This document shows, one piece after another, positions 1 through 4,843 of a DNA stretch of 6,743 nucleotides; the stretch's first letter is position 1, and the number at the start of each line of letters is the position of its first letter. Position numbers and translations under genes: made by a program. Location of the stretch: the NCBI GenBank assembly GCA_900313265.1, contig OMRN01000065.1:1-6743 (forward strand). Reading direction: 5' to 3'. This stretch comes from an uncultured Lachnospiraceae bacterium. GTDB taxonomy: Bacteria > Bacillota > Clostridia > Lachnospirales > Lachnospiraceae. The notes beneath the pieces were generated by a model. That model saw only the letters and a list, made by a program, of their open reading frames with translations. It was not told the DNA's origin and did not search any database.

Positions 1-10
1 AAATTTTTAA

Positions 11-87
11 TTTTGCTCTTTACAAATCATTATTACCTGTTTTATAATCCAAAATACACACCAAAAAATTATTTTTGCTTTTTACAA
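11..87 (+). repeat. Two near-identical 15-nt direct repeats, 62 bp apart
   Basis: TTTTGCTCTTTACAA (11-25) recurs as TTTTGCTTTTTACAA (73-87) with one difference. The offset of 62 bp is close to six helical turns, so a dimeric or cooperative protein could contact both copies on one face. The first copy contains the -35 box. The second contains another TTTACA (81-86), but no acceptable -10 box follows it at 16-18 nt, so it is more likely an operator or a decayed promoter copy. Function is inferred. Confidence 0.45.
19..48 (+). promoter_or_regulatory. Probable sigma-A promoter of the pilus operon
   Basis: A TTTACA -35 box (19-24, five of six consensus bases) is followed after 18 nt by a perfect TATAAT -10 box (43-48). 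Transcription would start near 55, leaving a leader of about 100 nt before the prepilin peptidase. It is the best promoter match I found in the window, and it sits upstream of the first gene. The AT-rich surroundings make chance matches more likely, so activity is inferred. Confidence 0.6.
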
Positions 88-108
88 TCTTAAGATTCAT
101 TTCGAATC
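86..108 (+). promoter_or_regulatory. Overlapping palindromes, possible operator
   Basis: AATCTTAAGATT (86-97) is a perfect 12-bp palindrome. It overlaps a second dyad, GATTC (94-98) and GAATC (104-108), separated by 5 nt. Both lie between the promoter and the first gene, where a repressor site or a small leader hairpin would act. AT-rich DNA yields short palindromes easily, so the regulatory role is tentative. Confidence 0.3.
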
Positions 109-140
109 AATTATTCCACGATTTTTATAACATTGAAAAC

Positions 141-146
141 GGGAGG
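141..146 (+). promoter_or_regulatory. Ribosome binding site of the prepilin peptidase
   Basis: GGGAGG lies 8 nt before an ATT codon at 155 and decides the start of the first gene. The only ordinary start codon at usable spacing is TTG at 156, in another frame and followed at once by TAG. The peptidase frame is open from just after a TGA at 134-136. Confidence 0.6.
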
Positions 147-154
147 CGACGCAT

Positions 155-673
155 ATTGTAGCATTATTTTTATTACTTTCCGGAGCTGTCATTTTTGACT
201 TCACCGGTGAAAAAATCCCCAACTTCATAATTCTGTCCGGACTGGTTATGGGTCTGTTTTACCGGTTCATCATTTGCGGGGAAACCCGTGTCAGCTGTAT
301 TCTTCTGGATATCGCGCTCCCGTTTTTAATGTTTTTTTTATTCTTTGCCGTAAAAGCAATCGGAGCAGGAGATGTAAAACTGCTGATGGTAACGGGATTG
401 TTTTTGGGAAGCCGCCGGAATTTATGGTGTATTTTCGCGGCATTATCCGTAGCGGCAATTTATGGTTTATGCAGGCTGATTCTGAGCCATAAACTCCTTT
501 TAAGGGTCGGATCCCTGTTTCGGTATTTGCGATATCTGGTAAGTGCCATTCGCAGCCGGAACGGGGAAATCGTACCCTATCTTTCCGGAGAACGAATGGA
601 AAAAACCGGAAAAATCCATTTTTCCTTACCCATTCTGATTGGCGCAGCATTTTCTATATTATTCGTAAAATAA
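155..673 (+). CDS. tadV: Prepilin peptidase, A24 family (TadV/CpaA-like), probable ATT start
   Basis: This is a membrane aspartyl protease that removes the positively charged leader from Flp-type prepilins at the cytoplasmic face. The product is 172 aa from ATT 155, usual for short TadV/CpaA enzymes that lack the methylase domain of PilD. The first catalytic Asp is D15 in IFDFTGEKIPN. The second is D73 in the GAGDVK motif, the GxGD signature of the family. Hydrophobic segments are visible near residues 2-14, 24-41, 49-69, 76-87, 89-109 and 156-171. The first ATG (248) would remove D15 and the IPN motif, so the protein must begin further upstream. ATT at 155 follows GGGAGG at good spacing, and no ATG, GTG or TTG is available in frame before 248. 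Its expected substrates, Flp and a TadE-like protein, lie downstream. The family call is firm; the exact start is less so. Confidence 0.88.
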   Translation: MVALFLLLSGAVIFDFTGEKIPNFIILSGLVMGLFYRFIICGETRVSCILLDIALPFLMFFLFFAVKAIGAGDVKLLMVTGLFLGSRRNLWCIFAALSVAAIYGLCRLILSHKLLLRVGSLFRYLRYLVSAIRSRNGEIVPYLSGERMEKTGKIHFSLPILIGAAFSILFVK

Positions 674-792
674 AGTTTTTTTCTGTTCACGATTCTTAAT
701 TCAAAGCTTTTTTGTCTTCGATAACACAAATTCCCGAACAAACGAAAGTCGGTTATTCCGATGAAAAAACGGCAGAAAGAAAGGAGACCGGA

Positions 793-804
793 ATGAAAAG
801 ATGA
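793..804 (+). other. Possible three-codon leader ORF (Met-Lys-Arg) ahead of tadZ
   Basis: The best ribosome site in the gap before tadZ, AAAGGAG (780-786), is 6 nt from ATG 793. That ATG reads Met-Lys-Arg and then stops at TGA 802-804. The stop overlaps the tadZ ATG at 801 and abuts a second in-frame ATG at 804. From the ribosome site to 801 is 14 nt, longer than usual. Ribosomes may start at 793, stop, and re-initiate on tadZ, or the site may simply serve 801 at long spacing. No independent function is claimed. Confidence 0.35.
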
Positions 805-1808
805 TGAAAGAAGTTATTGTAATTGCCCATCCGGAAGAGGACTATGCAAGACGATTTGCCGATTACGCAAACGAGCATAACCTGTTTCCGTTAAAGGCAG
901 CGGCTTTTTCCGACAAGGGGAAGCTGAAAAGATTCGAAAAGAGTAATCCGGTATGCGTAAAGATTATTCCGAAGGAATGGAGCAGCGGGGAAAACGAATC
1001 GTCCGGGGAAAAGGGAAGGCCTAAATGTCTGTATTTTTCCGAGGAGGAAACGGAGGAGAAAATGTATGTTTATCGTTACCAGGCGGCGGATTTTATGGCG
1101 GATAAAATCTGCGAGGCAGCAGGAATTAAGAAGTTTTTGCGAAAAACAATCACCGGCGAGAAAACAAAATTAATCGGTATTTATTCACCGGTCGGGCGCT
1201 GTTTAAAGACATCCTTTTCCATGACGCTAGGGCAGATGCTTTCATCCAGGTACAAAGTACTTTATCTGAATTTTGAGAATTATTCCGGACTGGGAAATGT
1301 CATGGGATATTCCAAACCGGTGGACATGGCGGATATTCTGTATTACTTTCTGAACTTAAACGAGGAGTTCGGAGAGAAAATGGAGGAGGTCATGGTAAAG
1401 GTCGGAGGGATGGATATGGTACCGCCGGCGATGTCTTTTCTGGATATAGAGAGCATCTCGGAGGAAGAGTGGGATTCATTCTTTGATGCCATAACGGAAA
1501 GAGGAAATTACGATTACATCATTCTTGATTTGTCGGATTATGTGAAAGGGCTTTACCGGATTTTGCAAAAATGCTCCCTGATATACACGTTTGCCCCGTC
1601 GGACGGCCTGGCGATGGCGAAGGTGGAACAGTATGAAAAACTACTGGATACACTGCATTATAACGATATTCTGGAACGAACGAGAAAAGTCACACCGCCG
1701 GTTTTCAAAAAACTTCCGATACGGCCGGAAGAGCTGGTTCACTCGGATTTGGCGGAATATACAAAGCAGATAACGGAGGATGAATTCCATTGGTCGAAGA
1801 GAGTTTAG
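801..1808 (+). CDS. tadZ: TadZ/CpaE-like pilus localisation protein with atypical ParA-type ATPase domain
   Basis: TadZ/CpaE proteins are cytoplasmic ParA/MinD relatives that place the Tad machine in the cell. This one is 335 aa. Residues 1 to about 115 have the size and position of the atypical receiver domain usual in TadZ. From about residue 124 comes the ATPase-like fold: IGIYSPVGRCLKTS stands where the deviant Walker A should be (K136, T137), LYLNFENYSGLG follows the next strand, and YDYIILDLSD (D243, D246) is the Walker B region. The signature lysine of the ParA motif is absent, and the glycine normally before K136 is Leu135, so nucleotide binding may be altered. The TadZ studied from Eubacterium rectale is, as I recall, also atypical. 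The start is ATG 801 or 804, and the gene overlaps tadA by 19 nt. The family call rests on this fold pattern and on the position directly before tadA. Confidence 0.82.
   Translation: MMKEVIVIAHPEEDYARRFADYANEHNLFPLKAAAFSDKGKLKRFEKSNPVCVKIIPKEWSSGENESSGEKGRPKCLYFSEEETEEKMYVYRYQAADFMADKICEAAGIKKFLRKTITGEKTKLIGIYSPVGRCLKTSFSMTLGQMLSSRYKVLYLNFENYSGLGNVMGYSKPVDMADILYYFLNLNEEFGEKMEEVMVKVGGMDMVPPAMSFLDIESISEEEWDSFFDAITERGNYDYIILDLSDYVKGLYRILQKCSLIYTFAPSDGLAMAKVEQYEKLLDTLHYNDILERTRKVTPPVFKKLPIRPEELVHSDLAEYTKQITEDEFHWSKRV
1775..1780 (+). promoter_or_regulatory. Ribosome binding site of tadA, inside tadZ
   Basis: GGAGGA lies 9 nt before TTG 1790 and within the last codons of tadZ. An in-frame TGA at 1781-1783 excludes any earlier start for tadA, and the next in-frame ATG lies well inside the conserved domain, so the TTG start is well supported. 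Confidence 0.75.
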
Positions 1809-3028
1809 AAAGAACGGAAGAGAACGCAAAAAACGCTCGAACGAAGTTTCATGAAATAAAAGAATCGGTTTTGTCGCAAATTGATTTGTCAAAGGATACT
1901 TCCGACGAAGAAATAAAGGAAATTATTCACCGGACAATTTTAAGCCATGCCAGGACGGAATATATCTCGTTAGAAGAGCGAAACCGGCTCGGAAAAGAAG
2001 TGTTCAATGCACTCCGGAAACTCGACTTTGTGCAGGAACTTTTAGAAGACGATGAGATTACGGAGATTATGATTAACGGACCGGACCGAATCTTTATCGA
2101 AAAAGCGGGAAAAATTCTTTTGCTTGACAGACAGTTTGAATCCGTGGAAAAACTCGAAGATATGATTCAGCAGATTGTTGCGTCCTGCAACCGTACCGTG
2201 AATGAAAGATCGCCGATTGCGGATGCAAGACTTGCGGACGGATGTCGCGTAAACATTGTTTTATCACCGCCGTCTGTGGACGGCGCCATCGTTACCATTC
2301 GCCGGTTTCCCAAAAACAACATTACAATGGATGACTTAATCCGGAATAAAACGATTACGAAAGAGGCTGCGGATTTCTTAAAGGATGCGGTGGAGAGAGG
2401 CTTTAATATTTTTGTAAGCGGCGGTACCAGTTCGGGAAAGACAACCCTGTTAAACGTGTTATCCGGTTTTGTTCCCGAAACCCTTCGTGTTGTATGTATC
2501 GAAGATTCCGCCGAGTTAAAAATAACTCATATTCCGAATCTGGTGCGTTTAGAGACCAGAAACGCTACGGCGGAAGGAGGCGGGGAGATCACCATTCGTG
2601 ATTTGATCAGGTGTGCACTTAGAATGCGGCCGGACCGGATTATTGTCGGTGAGGTTCGCGGAGGAGAGGCAATGGATATGCTCCAGGCGATGAACACGGG
2701 TCATGACGGAAGTCTTTCCACGGGTCATGCCAATTCGGCGGAAGATATGTTACTCCGGCTCGAAGCCATGGTTTTAATGGGAAGTGCACTTCCTGTTTCG
2801 GCGATAAGAAGACAGATTGCAACGGGGATTGATTTAATTGTTCATTTGGACCGGGACCGGAACGGAAACCGGAAAGTGGTGGAAATAATAGAACTTCTCG
2901 GTATGGAAGGGGAGGAAATCAAAACACATCCGATTTTTGTATACGGAGAGAATGGGGAAACGGATTCCTTAATCCGGATAGGAGAGACGAAAACGGTAAA
3001 GGGGTACAAAGGGAAAAATGAGATATGA
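1790..3028 (+). CDS. tadA: TadA/CpaF pilus assembly ATPase
   Basis: This is the hexameric secretion-type ATPase that powers Flp pilus extension (and in some systems retraction) from the cytoplasmic face of the membrane. It is 412 aa with a TTG start. An N-terminal helical and PAS-like region (about 1-190) includes EITEIMINGPDRIFIE, typical of CpaF. The RecA-like domain has Walker A GGTSSGKTT (211-219, K217), the Asp-box region around CIEDSAEL, Walker B DRIIVGEVRGGE (282-293, E288) and the His box from about 301 to 316 (H305, H313). All key residues are present, so the enzyme should be active. It overlaps tadZ by 19 nt and tadB by 11 nt, implying coupled translation. The pairing with TadB, TadC and Flp separates it from type IV secretion VirB11 relatives. 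Confidence 0.95.
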   Translation: MVEESLERTEENAKNARTKFHEIKESVLSQIDLSKDTSDEEIKEIIHRTILSHARTEYISLEERNRLGKEVFNALRKLDFVQELLEDDEITEIMINGPDRIFIEKAGKILLLDRQFESVEKLEDMIQQIVASCNRTVNERSPIADARLADGCRVNIVLSPPSVDGAIVTIRRFPKNNITMDDLIRNKTITKEAADFLKDAVERGFNIFVSGGTSSGKTTLLNVLSGFVPETLRVVCIEDSAELKITHIPNLVRLETRNATAEGGGEITIRDLIRCALRMRPDRIIVGEVRGGEAMDMLQAMNTGHDGSLSTGHANSAEDMLLRLEAMVLMGSALPVSAIRRQIATGIDLIVHLDRDRNGNRKVVEIIELLGMEGEEIKTHPIFVYGENGETDSLIRIGETKTVKGYKGKNEI

Positions 3029-3761
3029 CAAATATGTTTTTACGATAAAAGAATGGGTTTTCTATGTGGGAATCTGGGCAGCTGTGTCCGCATTATTTGC
3101 CTATTTTTTCTATCGTTCCAAAGTCGCTTTTGTTCTTCTGTTTCTGCTTCTTCCCATGTTTTTAAAGGCAGTCAGGAAGTCCCTTATAAAGAAAAGAAAA
3201 TGGAAACTTACCATGCAGTTTGCGGATGCGCTTTTGGGGATCTCCACGGCACTTCAGGCAGGCAATTCCGTTGAGAATGCGTTTCGGAAGGTATATGAGG
3301 AAATGGCTGCCCTTCACGGAGCGGATGCGGATATTACAAAAGAATTTTACGTCATTGTAAAAGGAATCGAGAACAATATGACCGTTGAAATGCTTCTGGA
3401 AGATTTTGCAAAGAGGTGTGAGGTAGAAGAAATCGAGGATTTTTCCGATATATTCACGGTTGGAAAAAGAACCGGCGGAAATTTAAGGGAAATGATGACC
3501 ACCTGCTGCAATACCATTACGGAAAAACTGGAACTGAGGCGTGAATTCAGGGTTTTAATTGCATCTAAGAAATTCGAAATGAATATTATGAGTGCCGTAC
3601 CGTTCGGAATCCTGATTTACATCGGGAGCACTTCAAGGGGATTCTTTGACTGTCTTTATCAGACGCTTCCGGGAAGAGGCATTATGACCGGCTGTTTTAT
3701 CGTCTATGTACTTGCATATTTTTGGGGGATGAAAATCATTGAAAAAAACGAAAATCGGTAA
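3018..3761 (+). CDS. tadB: TadB, pilus inner-membrane platform protein (T2SSF domain)
   Basis: TadB is one of two membrane platform proteins that couple the TadA motor to pilin insertion. It is 247 aa. Two hydrophobic segments lie near the N-terminus (about 13-32 and 36-52), followed by a cytoplasmic type II secretion F domain beginning near residue 65 (MQFADALLGISTALQAGNS). Two C-terminal segments follow (about 190-203 and 223-241). FAKRC followed by GKRTGGNLREMM is the conserved late part of the domain and recurs in modified form in TadC. The ATG start overlaps the tadA end (ATGAGATATGA), with a modest AAAGGG ribosome site inside tadA. It overlaps tadC by 23 nt. The order TadA-TadB-TadC is diagnostic of Tad loci. 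Confidence 0.92.
   Translation: MRYDKYVFTIKEWVFYVGIWAAVSALFAYFFYRSKVAFVLLFLLLPMFLKAVRKSLIKKRKWKLTMQFADALLGISTALQAGNSVENAFRKVYEEMAALHGADADITKEFYVIVKGIENNMTVEMLLEDFAKRCEVEEIEDFSDIFTVGKRTGGNLREMMTTCCNTITEKLELRREFRVLIASKKFEMNIMSAVPFGILIYIGSTSRGFFDCLYQTLPGRGIMTGCFIVYVLAYFWGMKIIEKNENR
3724..3729 (+). promoter_or_regulatory. Ribosome binding site of tadC, inside tadB
   Basis: GGGGGA lies 9 nt before TTG 3739. The ATG right after it, at 3729, is in the tadB frame and encodes an internal TadB methionine, so TTG is the natural tadC start. The arrangement copies that at the tadZ-tadA junction. Confidence 0.6.
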
Positions 3762-4428
3762 ATATCGATGCATTGCCATAATCCTGGCTGTTCTTCCGGC
3801 TGCGTTTTTACTTAAAAATACCGCGGGGCATTCCGTATCCGATTTTATCCGGGGCGGAGTGAAAAACTATGTCATGATCGCATTTCTGCCGGCCGCTTTC
3901 TGGCTTTTTCTTAAGGGAAATGATCTTGAGGAAAAAGAAAAACAAAAAAATCGGACGGAACAGATAAAAAAAGCCTATCCCGAATTTGCACTAAAGGTAG
4001 CGATGTTAATACGGGCAGGATTCACTCCGCGGGGAGCTTTTGAAAAAATCGGACGGAATTATCTGAAAAAGCAGAAAAAGAATAAAGAAAAAAAGGATGT
4101 TTTGTATGAGGAAGTCGTTTATTCCATCCGTGAAATGCAAAGCGGAATACCCGAAAAGAACGCGTATGAAAATTTTGAAAAAAGATGCGGTGTTTTTGAA
4201 ATCAGCCGTTTTTCCGGACTGTTAATCCGGGCAGTAAAAAGAGGAGGGAGTTCATTATCCGAAGAACTGAAGGAAGAGAGTAACCGTGCGGTAGGAGCGA
4301 TGAAGGAATCCGTGAAAAAGAAATCCGAAACGGCGGGAACCAGACTATTGTTTCCCATGATGTTATATCTGCTTATTGTCATGGTTATGATTCTCTATCC
4401 TGCGTTTGAAACATTTGCATCCTTTTAA
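3739..4428 (+). CDS. tadC: TadC, pilus inner-membrane platform protein (T2SSF domain)
   Basis: TadC is the second platform subunit, thought to pair with TadB. It is 229 aa with a TTG start and is somewhat shorter than many TadC proteins. Hydrophobic segments lie at about 11-25 and 44-58, and a terminal one at about 203-222. Between them is a very basic, charged stretch (about 62-120, rich in Lys and Glu) around the F-domain start LKVAMLIRAGFTPRGAFEK. The later FEKRCGVFEISRFSGLL and KRGGSSLSEEL mirror the equivalent part of TadB. It overlaps tadB by 23 nt. Its TAA shares a base with an ATG at 4428 that opens an unsupported 38-codon extension of the pilin frame. Confidence 0.9.
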   Translation: MKKTKIGKYRCIAIILAVLPAAFLLKNTAGHSVSDFIRGGVKNYVMIAFLPAAFWLFLKGNDLEEKEKQKNRTEQIKKAYPEFALKVAMLIRAGFTPRGAFEKIGRNYLKKQKKNKEKKDVLYEEVVYSIREMQSGIPEKNAYENFEKRCGVFEISRFSGLLIRAVKRGGSSLSEELKEESNRAVGAMKESVKKKSETAGTRLLFPMMLYLLIVMVMILYPAFETFASF

Positions 4429-4525
4429 TGGGACGATTACAGGCGTTAAAACCTGACATCCGCAGTGAACACCGATTTTGCGCAGTTTCGGGGTTTTATG
4501 TGGTGGAAATAATCGAAAAAGAGGG

Positions 4526-4534
4526 AAAGGAGGT
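4526..4534 (+). promoter_or_regulatory. Strong ribosome binding site of flp
   Basis: AAAGGAGGT, a near-complete anti-16S match, lies 7 nt before ATG 4542. It is the strongest such site in the window, as expected for the major pilin. It fixes the start here rather than at the in-frame ATG 4428. Confidence 0.85.
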
Positions 4535-4541
4535 TAATTGC

Positions 4542-4709
4542 ATGAATCTGATGAAAAGATTCTTGATCGAAGAAGATGGTCTTTCTACGGTAGAAATAAT
4601 TTTGATTTTGGTTGTGTTGGTAGGCCTTGTATTGATTTTCAAGGAAGAAATGATTCAGATTGTGGAAAGCATTTTTAAGACCATTACAAAACAAATAAAC
4701 AAGGTGTGA
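4542..4709 (+). CDS. flp: Flp-family prepilin, probable major pilin
   Basis: This is the small structural subunit that polymerises into the Flp pilus. It is 55 aa. The leader MNLMKRFLIEEDG (1-13) ends in Gly, followed by LSTVE, placing Glu18 at position +5 of the mature protein as in type IV prepilins. A hydrophobic helix follows (EIILILVVLVGLVLIF) and then a short polar tail ending in KQINKV. Cleavage after G13 would give a 42-residue pilin. The usual Flp motif has Glu-Tyr; here Glu is followed by Ile. Position directly after tadC, size and motif together support the call. An open frame continues 38 codons upstream to ATG 4428, but that part lacks a ribosome site and would bury the leader, so I exclude it. 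Confidence 0.88.
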   Translation: MNLMKRFLIEEDGLSTVEIILILVVLVGLVLIFKEEMIQIVESIFKTITKQINKV

Positions 4710-4799
4710 AAACCGGTTTATTTAAAACAAATTGTAAAAAGCTGAAAAGATAATAATTAAAAATTCGGAAACAATGAAAACAAAAAAGTGAAATCGGTA

Positions 4800-4823
4800 T
4801 CCGGCCGGCGATGTCCGGCCGGA
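4800..4823 (+). promoter_or_regulatory. GC-rich hairpin between flp and the DUF5702 gene
   Basis: TCCGGCCGG (4800-4808) and CCGGCCGGA (4815-4823) pair as a perfect 9-bp stem with loop CGATGT. No T-run follows, so it is not a classic terminator for the + strand. It sits 20 nt before the next start codon and just upstream of the short GAGG ribosome site (4836-4839). Plausible roles are protecting the 3' end of the abundant flp mRNA or lowering downstream expression. The arms are themselves palindromic, so it could also be one copy of a dispersed element. The rest of the spacer (4710-4799) is AT-rich without a clear promoter. Confidence 0.6.
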
Positions 4824-4843
4824 AAACCGGGAAATGAGGACTT

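Noticed and set aside
674..720. Terminator after the prepilin peptidase
   Set aside because: T-runs occur at about 676-682 and 708-713, but neither follows a stem of useful length.
719..763. Hairpins in the gap before tadZ (TCGG/CCGA and ATAA/TTAT)
   Set aside because: The stems are only four base pairs and mutually inconsistent, so they are expected by chance.
761..796. Eleven-residue basic leader peptide before tadZ
   Set aside because: ATG 761 has no ribosome site upstream, and the Lys/Arg-rich reading simply follows the purine-rich sequence.
4732..4759. Promoter between flp and the DUF5702 gene
   Set aside because: TTGTAA has no -10 box matching more than three bases at an acceptable distance.
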